From positions 127,235 to 191,234 of the forward strand of contig NZ_WOTN01000001.1 of assembly GCF_010993745.1 (NCBI RefSeq): a DNA stretch of 64,000 nt. Direction: 5' to 3'. Under the pieces are notes generated by a model. It was not told where the DNA came from, ran no database searches, and was given only the letters and a program-made list of their open reading frames with translations. Below are positions 1 to 8,800 of this stretch, in pieces; position 1 is the stretch's first letter; each line of letters opens with the position of its first letter. Position numbers and translations under genes: made by a program. Origin of the DNA: Fodinicola acaciae. Its GTDB lineage: Bacteria; Actinomycetota; Actinomycetes; Mycobacteriales; HKI-0501.

Positions 1-348
1 TGCGATGGCGACGAGGCGTTGGCGGTCGCGGTGGAGACGGCCGAGCGGTTTTGCCGGCGCGGCTGCGTACTCACTCTCGGGGAACGCGGCTCGATCGTCG
101 TGGAGGGCGGCGATCCGGTGTGGTTGCCGGCACATCAGGTGGCCACTGTGGACACTGTCGGCGCCGGAGACGCGTTTTGTGGTGCTCTGGCGGCAAGACT
201 GGCTGCCGGCGACAGCCTGGTCGAGGCGGCCAGATACGCCAACGCCGCCGGTGGCCTGTCCACCACGATCGCCGGCGCGGTGGACGGAATTCCGTCGACC
301 GAGGCGATTTCCGCGCTTCTCGCGAAGGCCACCCTGGTCGACGACTGA
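1..348 (+). CDS. PfkB-family carbohydrate kinase, C-terminal part (5' end outside window)
   Basis: Partial gene; the reading frame is open from the first base, so only about the last 115 residues are present. The motif DTVGAGDAFCGAL is the PfkB/ribokinase signature 2, containing the catalytic Asp of the GAGD loop and the anion hole. It is followed by the typical Ala-rich helix (ARYANAAGGLSTT). The family phosphorylates a sugar (ribose, fructose, KDG or similar) with ATP in the cytoplasm. The substrate cannot be read from this fragment. A LacI-type regulator starts 68 bases downstream on the same strand, so a sugar kinase/regulator pair is likely. Confidence 0.88.
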   Translation, partial: CDGDEALAVAVETAERFCRRGCVLTLGERGSIVVEGGDPVWLPAHQVATVDTVGAGDAFCGALAARLAAGDSLVEAARYANAAGGLSTTIAGAVDGIPSTEAISALLAKATLVDD

Positions 349-416
349 GTTTCGCCTGCCGGGCGGCACGGCGAACATCGTCTAGACTGAGCGCCGCGGT
401 CGAGAGCGGAGGGTGG

Positions 417-1409
417 ATGACGACTATCCACGATGTGGCGCGGCACGCCGGTGTGTCCGCGGCGACGGTGTCGCGTGTGCTGAACGGTCATCGCACCGTC
501 GACGAGACCTTGGCCACCCGCGTACGCGCGGCCGCCGAGGAGCTCGGCTATCAGCCCAACATCCTCGCCCGCAACCTGCGCAAGAGCCAGACCAACCTGT
601 GGGCCGTGATCATCTCGGACGTGAACAACCCGTTCTTCACCTCGCTGGTGCGCGGCGTCGAGGATGTCGCGCAACAGGCCGGATATTCGGTTTTGCTGTG
701 CAACAGCGACGAAAACCCGGACAAGGAGTCCAGCTACGTCACCGCGGTGCTGGCGCAGCAGATCGCCGGCGTCATCATTTCGCCGAGCACCAGGTCGGAA
801 AGCATCGCGCAACTGGTCGAGGGCAGCCGGGCCGTCGTCACCATCGACCGTGAGGTGTCCGATGTGGACACCGACGCCGTGCTGGTCGACAACGAGCGCG
901 GCGCGCAGGCCGCCACCGCGCATCTGATCGAGCAGGGCTACGCACGGATAGCCTGCATCACCGGTCCGCGCGACGTCACCACCGCGACGTCACGGCTGCA
1001 GGGCTATCGCGACGCCCTGCGCGAGGCCGGCCGGCCGTACGACGAAAACCTGGTCCGCTTCTCGAACTTCCGTGAGAGCGGTGGAAAACAGGCGATGGCC
1101 GACCTGCTCGACTCCGGCGTCGGACCCGACGCGGTTTTCGCCACCAACAACCTGATGACGGTCGGCGCGCTGGAAACGCTGGCCGAGCGCGGCATCGGCA
1201 TCCCGGACCCGGTCGGCGTGGTCGGCTTCGACGAGCTGCCCTGGGCCGACCTGGTCCGGCCGTCGCTGTCCACGGTCGCTCAGCCGACCTACGAGGTGGG
1301 CCAGACTGCCGCGCAGTTGTTGTTGAAACGACTGGAAAACCCGGACGAGGAATACGCCACGATCACCCTGTCGACCAAGCTCAACGTGCGCGACAGCTCA
1401 CGACGCTAG
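417..1409 (+). CDS. LacI-family transcriptional regulator
   Basis: 330 residues, the normal LacI length. Residues 1-55 hold the HTH and hinge (TIHDVARHAGVSAATVSRVLNG, then YQPNILARNLRK). The rest is the periplasmic-binding-like sensor domain, with NNPFFTSLVRG near the start and VGVVGFDELPWADL near the end. It binds operator DNA as a dimer and responds to a sugar-type ligand. The ATG at 417 follows a GGAGGG ribosome binding site, and the HTH begins directly after it. Upstream on the same strand is a PfkB kinase, so the regulon probably includes that kinase. The ligand is unknown. Confidence 0.92.
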   Translation: MTTIHDVARHAGVSAATVSRVLNGHRTVDETLATRVRAAAEELGYQPNILARNLRKSQTNLWAVIISDVNNPFFTSLVRGVEDVAQQAGYSVLLCNSDENPDKESSYVTAVLAQQIAGVIISPSTRSESIAQLVEGSRAVVTIDREVSDVDTDAVLVDNERGAQAATAHLIEQGYARIACITGPRDVTTATSRLQGYRDALREAGRPYDENLVRFSNFRESGGKQAMADLLDSGVGPDAVFATNNLMTVGALETLAERGIGIPDPVGVVGFDELPWADLVRPSLSTVAQPTYEVGQTAAQLLLKRLENPDEEYATITLSTKLNVRDSSRR

Positions 1410-1411
1410 TT

Positions 1412-2797
1412 CTAGCCTTTCCTGAACTGGTCGCGGACGGCGGCCAGGATGCGGGCCGGCCGGTCCGGCGCGAAGATTTCGATGGCGGGCGGCGGGATCG
1501 TGCCGGTCGCCGTGAAGGTCCAGTCGTCGGTGGTCTCGAAATCGGGGTTGTCGATGGTGAAACCGATGCTCTCCAGCTGGTCGAAGCCGACGTTGAGGTT
1601 CACCGGCGTGGTCTGCGCGTACGCGCGCAGGCGGAAGGCCAGCGTGGCGGTGGTTTTCCCGCGCAGCCAGCGGGTCACGTCGACCGGCCCCTGCAGCCCC
1701 TCACCCTGGATCCACAGCAGCCACGGATGGCCGAGCACGTCGGTCTCCCAGACGATTTCGTTGTCGATCAACACTTCCATGGCATAGTCGCCAGGTTTGG
1801 GATAGCGGCGCGTGAAAGCGCGATAGTGCCAGAAGGACAGCTCGTGCCGTGGCGCGTCCGGGTCGACGCGTACGGTCGTCGAGGCCTGCGCGTAGTTTCC
1901 GGCGCCGACCGGGATCGCCGGCACGACCAGGCTGAGCCGGCCGTCGCCGTACATCGAGTTGCGGTCGGTGCTCGGCGTCGGCGCGTTGTCCCACTGCAGG
2001 CCGTACGCGATCACGCCGTCGATCCGGCCGTCGGCGGTGTATTCCAGCCCGGTCGCGATGGCCTGCGCCACGTAGTCCTCGGTGAGGGGGATCGGCGCGT
2101 CGAGGAACCGTCCACTGTAGACAAGCTGCAGCAGGCCGAGTCCGCGCGGCTCGGTTTTCGCGCGGATGGCGTCGAGGCATTCGCCGGCGGTGCTGGCGAT
2201 GTGCGTGTTGGACCGGTGGCCGTCCAGATACGGATAGATGATGCCGTCGATGTACGGCCCGTAGCGGTCCAGAAATCCGTCGTCGATCGCCGCGTCATAG
2301 TACGCGCACGTGTAAAACCCGAGTTCGGGGTTGATTTCTCGTTGGGTGGCAACGATCTGCTGCATGTAGGAGTCGGTGAACAGCTTCGCGTTCATGTCGA
2401 ACTGGAAGTCGTCGATGGCCCACGAGGTGACGCTCGGCACGCTGACCGACAGCTCCGCGATCGCCTTGGCCCAGGCGACGTAGTCGGTCATGTACGGCCG
2501 GGACGCCTTGCCGTCCTGTCGGGTCTCCGACGGCGGCACGAGATACGGACAGATGGCGATCCCGGCCTCCAGCGCGGCCGGTGCGAACTCCAGTCGCAGG
2601 TCGTCCCAGTCGGTCGGCGAGTCCCACACGCCGTAGAGATAGCTGTTGGCGCCGAGATCTGTCAGCTTCGCGATCAGCGCCGGCGTGTCGATGTGCAGAT
2701 AGCCGTCGGCCCTTGGCTTCTTCTCGCGTACGGCCGCACCGATCGTGTTGCCGCCAGTCAGCGCGGCTCGCATCCCGCCTGCCGGGATCCCTCTCAT
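1412..2797 (-). CDS. Unassigned TIM-barrel-like protein with C-terminal beta domain
   Basis: 461 residues, no signal peptide. I do not recognise a named family. Residues about 15-290 look like a glycoside-hydrolase-type TIM barrel: GANSYLYGVWDSPTDW, an acidic WAIDDFQFD strand end, GFYTCAYYDAAID and DGIIYPYLDG are spaced like barrel strands. Residues about 300-430 look like a beta-sandwich (SFWHYRAF..., VLIDNEIVWETDVLG). The acidic pairs on strand ends could be catalytic, but this is inference. A second in-frame ATG at 2773 is preceded by a GGCGGG-like site and is a possible start. It ends 3 bases from the convergent LacI gene and may be cotranscribed with the upstream copD-like gene. Confidence 0.6.
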   Translation of the reverse strand: MRGIPAGGMRAALTGGNTIGAAVREKKPRADGYLHIDTPALIAKLTDLGANSYLYGVWDSPTDWDDLRLEFAPAALEAGIAICPYLVPPSETRQDGKASRPYMTDYVAWAKAIAELSVSVPSVTSWAIDDFQFDMNAKLFTDSYMQQIVATQREINPELGFYTCAYYDAAIDDGFLDRYGPYIDGIIYPYLDGHRSNTHIASTAGECLDAIRAKTEPRGLGLLQLVYSGRFLDAPIPLTEDYVAQAIATGLEYTADGRIDGVIAYGLQWDNAPTPSTDRNSMYGDGRLSLVVPAIPVGAGNYAQASTTVRVDPDAPRHELSFWHYRAFTRRYPKPGDYAMEVLIDNEIVWETDVLGHPWLLWIQGEGLQGPVDVTRWLRGKTTATLAFRLRAYAQTTPVNLNVGFDQLESIGFTIDNPDFETTDDWTFTATGTIPPPAIEIFAPDRPARILAAVRDQFRKG

Positions 2798-2878
2798 CTT
2801 TCACCATCCCGAAAAAGAAATCGATATCTCGTAGGATAGCAGTGATGCGGCACCTGTGGGGATGACGAGGAAAGAGTT

Positions 2879-3916
2879 TTACGAGATGACCGGCGCGCGG
2901 CTGAGCACGATCGCGACGCCGTACGCGAGCCCCATCACGGTCAGTTCGAGGCCGACCCAGCCGACGACCGCCGTTCGCCGGCCAGCGGCGATCGGGACGA
3001 GCAGGCGATAGCGGATGAACCCGCCGGTGGCCGCCAACGCCGTCACGAACACGATTTTCGCGACCACGAGTTGGCCGTACGCGGTCGTGACCAGTGACGC
3101 CGGAAAGCTCACGCCGGGCGTGAAGACCAGCTCGGTCACCGCGTTGAGCAGGCCGGTGACGGCGACGACGGACAGGCAAAGCGTGGCAAGCTTGGAAAAT
3201 CTCGGCAACGCGCCGGCCAGCAGCTCCGGCCGCCGCGCGAACAGCACGATGACCGACAGCAGGCCACCGGTCCACAGGCAGGCGCCGACGACGTGCAGTT
3301 CCATCGAGACCATCGTCAGGTCGTGCAGCCGCCAGGTGGAGGCGTGGCCGGTCACCGGCAGCGGCAGCAGGCCGAACAGCGCGATGCCGGCGCGCAGTTC
3401 GGCCGGCACCGCCTCGCCGAACCGTACGGCCAGCACGCCGAACACCAGATAGCCGAGCGCGAAGCCGCCGCTGAAGACCAGGCCCTGGCCGGCGCCGATG
3501 CGGCGTACGTAGTCGATGATCGCGTCGACCGTCACGGGCGCGCCCGGCAGCAGCTCGGCGGTCTGCAGCACGAGCGCCGAGAGCGCGCTGATGGCCCACA
3601 CGGCCGCCGTGAGCACGGCGACCGGTCGTGTCCTGGCCAGCGCGGACTCGGCGGCCGCCAGGTGTTCCGGCGGCAGCAGCCGCGGCACGACGCTCAGGCC
3701 GACGGTCGCGACCGCGCTGATGTCCAGTGCGGCGCGCGCGACGGCGATGCCGTACTCGATCGCCGGGCTCGGCAGCACCAACCCCGGCACCGGCTTGGCC
3801 AGCGTGTACGCGGTCGCCACCAGTGCCGCCAGGATCGCGGCGCCGGCCAGCGACCCGCCGAGCGCATACCTCGGAAAGTCGCGCCGGGTCGCCGGCTTGG
3901 TGGTCTCGGTGGTCAT
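2879..3916 (-). CDS. copD: CopD-family copper resistance membrane protein
   Basis: 345 residues with about eight hydrophobic segments. The C-terminal two thirds resemble the CopD/PcoD domain: GHASTWRLHDLTMVSMELHVVGACLWTGGLL carries the conserved His residues around two helices, followed by a typical FSKLATLCLSVVAVTGLLNA segment. Family role: inner-membrane protein for copper uptake or handling, often with CopC. No CopC partner is fused or adjacent here, so the exact role is open. It starts 40 bases downstream of the SDR gene on the same strand and may be the tail of the P450 operon. Confidence 0.8.
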   Translation of the reverse strand: MTTETTKPATRRDFPRYALGGSLAGAAILAALVATAYTLAKPVPGLVLPSPAIEYGIAVARAALDISAVATVGLSVVPRLLPPEHLAAAESALARTRPVAVLTAAVWAISALSALVLQTAELLPGAPVTVDAIIDYVRRIGAGQGLVFSGGFALGYLVFGVLAVRFGEAVPAELRAGIALFGLLPLPVTGHASTWRLHDLTMVSMELHVVGACLWTGGLLSVIVLFARRPELLAGALPRFSKLATLCLSVVAVTGLLNAVTELVFTPGVSFPASLVTTAYGQLVVAKIVFVTALAATGGFIRYRLLVPIAAGRRTAVVGWVGLELTVMGLAYGVAIVLSRAPVIS

Positions 3917-3956
3917 CTCGTCTCGCGGGTTCGGCAGTCGGCCGTACGAGCGTACG

Positions 3957-4757
3957 TCAGGCTCCGTTGCGAGCGCGTTTCTCGTACGCGTCGCGTGCGG
4001 CGGTGTCCGCGGTGGCCAGCACGTCGGCGGCGCCGGTGCCGCGCCCCAGCGCCTCGGCCAGCGGCCGGGGGAGCAGCACGGCCATCCGATAGAGCAGCCG
4101 GCCGGACCGCGGGATCCACGTTTCGAAGCGCGGTTTGCGCAGGACGCCGGCGATCGCGGCGGCCACGTCGGCGGCCTCGACCGTACGAGCGCCGCGTACC
4201 GTCGACAGACCGGAGCCGAGCTCGGTGTTGACGATCATCGGCACCATAACGGACACGTCGACGCCCGTGCCGCGCAGCTCCGCGCGCGTCGCCTCGCTCA
4301 GGCCGATGATCGCGTGTTTGGTGGCGCTGTAGGTCGCCGCGCCGGCCAACGCCACACGTCCGACGCCGGACGAGACGTTGACGATGTGACCACGGCCGCG
4401 TGGCACCATCCGCGCGATCGCGAGCTTCATGCCGAGGATCACGCCGTGCAGGTTGACGTCCACGATCCGGTGCGTGAGGTCGTCGTCCTCGTCGGCGAAT
4501 GTGCCGAGTGGCATGATGCCGGCATTGTTGACGAGCGCGTCGATCGGACCGAGCTCGCGCTCGGTTTCGTCAAGGAAACGCGCGAAAGACGCGCGGTCGG
4601 TGACATCGAGGTCGGTGCCGAAACAGCCCAGCTCGTCGGCCGCGGACGCCGCCGAGTCGAGGTCACCGATCGCGACTTTGGCGCCAGTGGCCAACAAAGT
4701 GCGCGCGGTGGCCAGGCCGATGCCACGCGCGCCACCGGTGATCGCGACGACCGTCAC
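3957..4757 (-). CDS. SDR-family NAD(P)-dependent oxidoreductase
   Basis: 266 residues. Rossmann motif TGGARGIGLATA at residues 7-18, NNAG at about 85, and the Ser...YSATK catalytic signature (YxxxK) near 150-155. The long C-terminal tail and the motif NTELGSGL resemble SDRs acting on lipids or retinol-like alcohols. The GTG start at 4757 overlaps the stop of the aldehyde dehydrogenase by four bases (GTGA), which indicates translational coupling. With the upstream P450-MpaB fusion and ALDH it suggests stepwise oxidation of an alkyl or terpenoid substrate (inference). Confidence 0.88.
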   Translation of the reverse strand: MTVVAITGGARGIGLATARTLLATGAKVAIGDLDSAASAADELGCFGTDLDVTDRASFARFLDETERELGPIDALVNNAGIMPLGTFADEDDDLTHRIVDVNLHGVILGMKLAIARMVPRGRGHIVNVSSGVGRVALAGAATYSATKHAIIGLSEATRAELRGTGVDVSVMVPMIVNTELGSGLSTVRGARTVEAADVAAAIAGVLRKPRFETWIPRSGRLLYRMAVLLPRPLAEALGRGTGAADVLATADTAARDAYEKRARNGA

Positions 4758-6127
4758 ATGAACCTCCGCAGCGCGCGCAGTTTTTCCGGCGTGTATGGCG
4801 GATAGAGCAACGCCAGGTCGGGCCAGGTCGGCTTGCGCAGCACCGATTTGCGGTGACTGAACGTCTCGAAGCCCCATTTTCCGTGGTAGGAGCCCATGCC
4901 GCTGGTGCCGACCCCGCCAAAGGGCAGCTGGTTGACCAGGAAATGGAACATCAGGTGGTTGATGACCGTGGCGCCGTTGCTGACCTCGGCGAGTACGCGT
5001 CGCTGCGTCGCCTTGGACGCGCTGAACAGATAGACCGCGAGCGGTTTGGCGCGCCGGCGTACGAAGTCGATGGCACTGTCCACAGAGGACACGGTCAGAA
5101 CCGGCAGGATGGGGCCGAAAATCTCCTCGGTCATCACCGCCGAGTCGTGGTCGGGGTCGAGGATGACCGTCGGCTCGCAGGTGCGGGTCGCCAGGTCCAG
5201 CGATCCACCGGTGACCGTACGCCCGCCGGTTTCTCCCAGCAGCCGCTGCAGCCGGCTCGCCTGGCGGCCGTCGACCAGCGGGACTGCTTTGTCCACGCGG
5301 AAAGTCGCAAGCGACGCCACGATGCCGTCGATGAGCTTGTCGCGTACGGATTCCTCGACCAGCACGTAGTCCGGCGCGATGCAGGTCTGGCCGGAGTTGG
5401 CCAGCTTCGACCACGCGATCCGTTTCGCCGCGACGGAAATGTCGGCGTCGGAGGTCACGATGACCGGGCTCTTGCCGCCGAGTTCGAGCGTCACCGGAGT
5501 CAGGTGCGGCGCGGCCGCCGCCATCACCGCCTTGCCGGCTTCGGTGCCACCGGTGAAGAAAACGTGGTCGAGGCCCTGGCCGATCAGCTCCTGCGTCTCG
5601 GCGACGGCGCCTTCGACGACGATCACCGCGGCCCGGTCGAGATAGGCCGGGATCGTCTCGGCCAGCAGCGCGGACACCGCCGGTGCGTGCTCGGACGGCT
5701 TGACGATCACGCAGTTTCCGGCCGACAACGCGGCGACCAACGGCGTCAGCGTGAGTGCGATCGGATAGTTCCAGGCGCCGATGACCAGCACGGTCCCCAG
5801 CGGCTCGTGGCGGATCCACGCCTTTCCGGGTCGTACGGTCAACGGCATGCCGACGCGCTCGTCGCGCATCCATCGCCGCAGGTGCTTGCGCGCGTACGCG
5901 GCCTCGGCGATGGTCGGCGCGATGTCGAGCAGCCACCCGTCGGCCATCGGCCGGCGCAGGTCTTTTTCCAGTGCGGCAGAGAAATCCGCCTCGCGCGCGG
6001 TCAGCATGCGTTCCAGCGCGGCCAGCTGCGCGATCCGCCAGGCGGCGTCTTTCGTGCGGCCACTGCGAAAAGTGGCGCGCAGACCGTCGACGCGCGCGGC
6101 GATGGACGAGACCTGCCCGGTCAGCAT
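4754..6127 (-). CDS. Aldehyde dehydrogenase (class 3-like)
   Basis: 457 residues, the short form typical of class 3 or fatty-aldehyde ALDHs. Catalytic Cys249 lies in NSGQTCIAPDY, the general base Glu215 in LELGGKSP, and the oxyanion Asn in GAWNYPIAL. The C-terminal FLVNQLPFGGVGTSGMG is diagnostic. It oxidises aldehydes to acids with NAD(P). The ATG at 6127 has an AGGAGGT site five bases upstream and shares one base with the stop of the P450-DUF2236 gene (TGATG). The end overlaps the SDR start by four bases. The neighbours suggest it oxidises an aldehyde made by the P450 or the SDR. Confidence 0.93.
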   Translation of the reverse strand: MLTGQVSSIAARVDGLRATFRSGRTKDAAWRIAQLAALERMLTAREADFSAALEKDLRRPMADGWLLDIAPTIAEAAYARKHLRRWMRDERVGMPLTVRPGKAWIRHEPLGTVLVIGAWNYPIALTLTPLVAALSAGNCVIVKPSEHAPAVSALLAETIPAYLDRAAVIVVEGAVAETQELIGQGLDHVFFTGGTEAGKAVMAAAAPHLTPVTLELGGKSPVIVTSDADISVAAKRIAWSKLANSGQTCIAPDYVLVEESVRDKLIDGIVASLATFRVDKAVPLVDGRQASRLQRLLGETGGRTVTGGSLDLATRTCEPTVILDPDHDSAVMTEEIFGPILPVLTVSSVDSAIDFVRRRAKPLAVYLFSASKATQRRVLAEVSNGATVINHLMFHFLVNQLPFGGVGTSGMGSYHGKWGFETFSHRKSVLRKPTWPDLALLYPPYTPEKLRALRRFM

Positions 6128-8268
6128 CAGGACCTCCTGGGACGACCATCGCGCGCGAATGCGCGGCGCGCCTGCGGGAGATAGCGTACGGCCTCCGGCA
6201 GCGTCCGCCACAGCGGATCGGCGCGTCGTACGGCCGCACTGAAGCGGCGATAGCGGCGTTCCTGCCGGTCGCTCCACGGCAGCCTGAGCTGCTCGCGCGT
6301 CGACGGCGGCATGCCGCCGGTGGTGACGAACGCGGCGAGGGTGTTGGCCGGCGGACGTACCGCTCGCCACAGCCAGCCCGGCACGCGCTTGGGTGCCGGC
6401 AGTCCTTTGGTGACATAGCCGACGCCGTAACGTGCCGTCTTGTGCGGCTCGATCTGTTCACGCAGCATTCGTTGCCAGTATTCCTGGAAACCCGGCCAGT
6501 CCGCCGGCATGACCCGGTCGCTGACGCCGTACATCCGAAACCAGGTCTTGGACTCCTGATAGAGCTGTTCCTTCTCCACTGTGGACAGTGGCCGGATGAA
6601 GGTCTCCACGCCGTAGATCAGGTTGTCCAGAAAGGTGGCGTGTGCCCAGTAGTACGTTTCCGGGTCGAGCGCGTGATAACGCGTGCCGTCCGGAAACTTC
6701 CCTTTGATGTCCAGGTGAAAGTCGCGGACCTTACGCCCGGTCTCAGCGGCACGCGCACCGCCGTAGACCGTGTTCATGATCGGCCCGACCGATCTTTTCG
6801 TGCGCGCGAAGGTCTCGGCGAAGAAGACCGAGTGGTCGAGCACGCCCTGGCCGAGCGCCGGCAGCATGTTCTGCAGCACACCGGCGCGTGGACCGACCAG
6901 CAACATCCTTGTGTCGCCGAAGAACTGCCAGGTGAGCGAGCCGGGGCCGAGCGGCGCCGGCTGGCCGGTGGGGTTGGTGAAGTCAAACGGCATCCGCTTG
7001 ATGCCGTTGACGAAGTTGGACAGCAGGCGCTCCGGCTCGCCGACCGTGCGGATGTCGGGCAGCCTGGTGAAAAGCTCGCGCAGCATCACGGTGATCTCGC
7101 GCCGGGCGAGGTGCGCGCCGAGGCAGTAATGCGGGCCGGGGCCGCCGAAGCCGACGTGTTTGTTGGGGGAGCGGGTGATGTCGAAGCGGTCCGGATCCTC
7201 GAAGACGGCCTCGTCGCGGTTGGCCGAGTTGTAGAACAGCACGACCTTGTCGCCTTTGCGAAACCGGTGGCCGTTGAGCTCGCAGTCCTGCGTGACCGTG
7301 CGCCGGAACTGGATGACCGGCGTGCTGTAGCGCAGGATTTCCTCGACGGCGCCGGCGATCCGGCCGTCGAAGTCGGACAGCAGCAGGTCGCGTTGTCCTT
7401 TGTGGACGGTGAAAAGGCGCAGCGCGTGCGCGATGGCCGTACGCGTGGTCTCGTTGCCGGCCACCACGAGCAGGATGAAGAACGAGCCGAGCTCCTGCGG
7501 CGTCAGCGACTCGCCGTCGACGTTTGCGTTGACCAGCCGCGAGATCACGTCACCGGTCGGCCTGCGCCTGCGTTCCCTGCCGAGCCGCTCCACCAGCCGG
7601 AACAGGTCGCGGCCGGCGCTGATCAGCCGGAACGACGCGAGCATCATGTCGGCGTGGTTGACGCTGCCGGACAGCAGCCGGTCGCGGGACAGGCCGATGT
7701 ATTCCGGGTCGGTGTTGCCGAGGATGACGTTCGTACGCCGCAACACCATCGGCTGATAGCGCTCCGGGATGCCGAGCAGGTCGCAGATCACCTCGACCGG
7801 CAGCCGCGCCGCCACCTGGCCGACGAAATCGTACGGTCCGGTCGCGATCAGCTCGTCGACGATCCTGGTCGCGCGCCGCTGCAGCTCCGGTTCGATGCTC
7901 TCCAGCACCCGCGGCGTGAACGCCTGTGACACGACCCGCCGGATCTGCGCGTGCCGCGGGTCGTCCATGTTGATCATCGAGCCGAAGTAGGTGGCGAACC
8001 ACCGCGGCATGTCCACCATCGCGTTGGCCGTCGGCTCGTTGCTGAACAGCTTCGGATTGCGGCTCGCCTCGCTCACGTCGGCATGCGTGACCAGCGCGTA
8101 CGCGCCGTTGCCTGACGGAAACAGCGGCACCTTCGGGATGTCGAAGAACAGCGGCGCCGGCTCCGCCCGCAACCGCGCGAACGCCGCGAGCCGCTCGGCC
8201 TCCGGCCTGGCCCAGAAGGAGAGCGCCATCAGCTCTGGCCGAGCCTGCGCAACCGCGGTCACCGTCAT
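6127..8268 (-). CDS. Cytochrome P450 - DUF2236/MpaB oxygenase fusion protein
   Basis: 713 residues in two domains. Residues 1 to about 432 are a complete bacterial P450: I-helix AGNETTRT at 270-277, ExxR within EEILR at 309-313, and haem loop FGGPGPHYCLGAH at 374-386 with the thiolate Cys382. Residues about 440-713 are a DUF2236 (MpaB/Lcp-type) haem oxygenase domain with the hallmark YYWAHATFLD at 539-548 and PADWPGFQEYW further on. Both domains appear complete. The ATG at 8268 has an AGGAGG site, and the reading frame is continuous with no stop between the domains. It heads an operon with ALDH and SDR. Substrate unknown; lipid or terpenoid oxidation is inferred. Confidence 0.92.
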   Translation of the reverse strand: MTVTAVAQARPELMALSFWARPEAERLAAFARLRAEPAPLFFDIPKVPLFPSGNGAYALVTHADVSEASRNPKLFSNEPTANAMVDMPRWFATYFGSMINMDDPRHAQIRRVVSQAFTPRVLESIEPELQRRATRIVDELIATGPYDFVGQVAARLPVEVICDLLGIPERYQPMVLRRTNVILGNTDPEYIGLSRDRLLSGSVNHADMMLASFRLISAGRDLFRLVERLGRERRRRPTGDVISRLVNANVDGESLTPQELGSFFILLVVAGNETTRTAIAHALRLFTVHKGQRDLLLSDFDGRIAGAVEEILRYSTPVIQFRRTVTQDCELNGHRFRKGDKVVLFYNSANRDEAVFEDPDRFDITRSPNKHVGFGGPGPHYCLGAHLARREITVMLRELFTRLPDIRTVGEPERLLSNFVNGIKRMPFDFTNPTGQPAPLGPGSLTWQFFGDTRMLLVGPRAGVLQNMLPALGQGVLDHSVFFAETFARTKRSVGPIMNTVYGGARAAETGRKVRDFHLDIKGKFPDGTRYHALDPETYYWAHATFLDNLIYGVETFIRPLSTVEKEQLYQESKTWFRMYGVSDRVMPADWPGFQEYWQRMLREQIEPHKTARYGVGYVTKGLPAPKRVPGWLWRAVRPPANTLAAFVTTGGMPPSTREQLRLPWSDRQERRYRRFSAAVRRADPLWRTLPEAVRYLPQARRAFARDGRPRRS

Positions 8269-8296
8269 GATCGCCTCCTGCCGGACGCCCTGTAAT

Positions 8297-8314
8297 ACAA
8301 ATATCAAATTTTGT
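8297..8314. promoter_or_regulatory. AT-rich segment in the divergent promoter region of the P450 operon
   Basis: In the 106-base gap between the P450 operon and the divergent membrane gene, ACAAATATCAAATTTTGT stands out as AT-rich against about 70% GC. It has outer inverted ACAAA/TTTGT pentamers, and TATCAA recurs about 30 bases away. Either a promoter core or a regulator site is plausible; which one is not decided by the sequence. Confidence 0.3.
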
Positions 8315-8374
8315 CTCGCCGTATCAAGACGTACGCTGGGACCGGTCCCTGCTCGACCTGACTAGCGTGTGCCC

Positions 8375-8800
8375 ATGACTGATCCAGTCGCTCCGCCAAA
8401 GGCGCCCGCCGCACTCCAGGCCGTACGCGTGATCCTCTACATCCAAGGCGCCGCCACGCTCCTCGGCGTCCTCGGCCTCACGCTGGACATCAAAACCCGC
8501 TTCGACCACGGCCAGGACGTCAACCCACTCGCGTACGTCCTGACCGTCGTCAGCATCATCGTCGGCGCCGCCGCCATCGTCTGCGCGGCGATGATCGTGG
8601 CGCAGAAGCGTTACTGGGTCCGGCAGTTGGTGGCGATCATCGAGGTGATCGCCGTCTTGTACGGCCTGATCAACGTGGTCACCGGTGTCTTCACCGGCGT
8701 CGTCGGCATCGCTCTGGCCGTCGCCGTACTCGTGTTGGCGTTCCGCTCGGAGGTCACCGCCTGGATCAACGGTCCCGCTCCGGACAACTCGACGCGTTAA
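8375..8800 (+). CDS. Small four-helix membrane protein, unknown function
   Basis: 141 residues with four hydrophobic stretches: ILYIQGAATLLGVLGL, VLTVVSIIVGAAAIVCAA, LVAIIEVIAVLYGLI and GVVGIALAVAVLVLAF. Short cytoplasmic N-terminus and a C-terminal SEVTAWINGP tail, resembling small actinobacterial integral membrane proteins of unknown role. The ATG at 8375 is preferred; a GTG two codons upstream (8369) is possible. It is transcribed away from the P450 operon and followed by a long gene-free stretch. Confidence 0.6.
   Translation: MTDPVAPPKAPAALQAVRVILYIQGAATLLGVLGLTLDIKTRFDHGQDVNPLAYVLTVVSIIVGAAAIVCAAMIVAQKRYWVRQLVAIIEVIAVLYGLINVVTGVFTGVVGIALAVAVLVLAFRSEVTAWINGPAPDNSTR

Noticed and set aside
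4758-6461. Long in-frame extension of the SDR gene upstream over the ALDH gene
   Set aside because: The SDR fold starts at 4757 with GTG coupled to the ALDH stop. The extension is Arg-rich antisense-like sequence without any domain.
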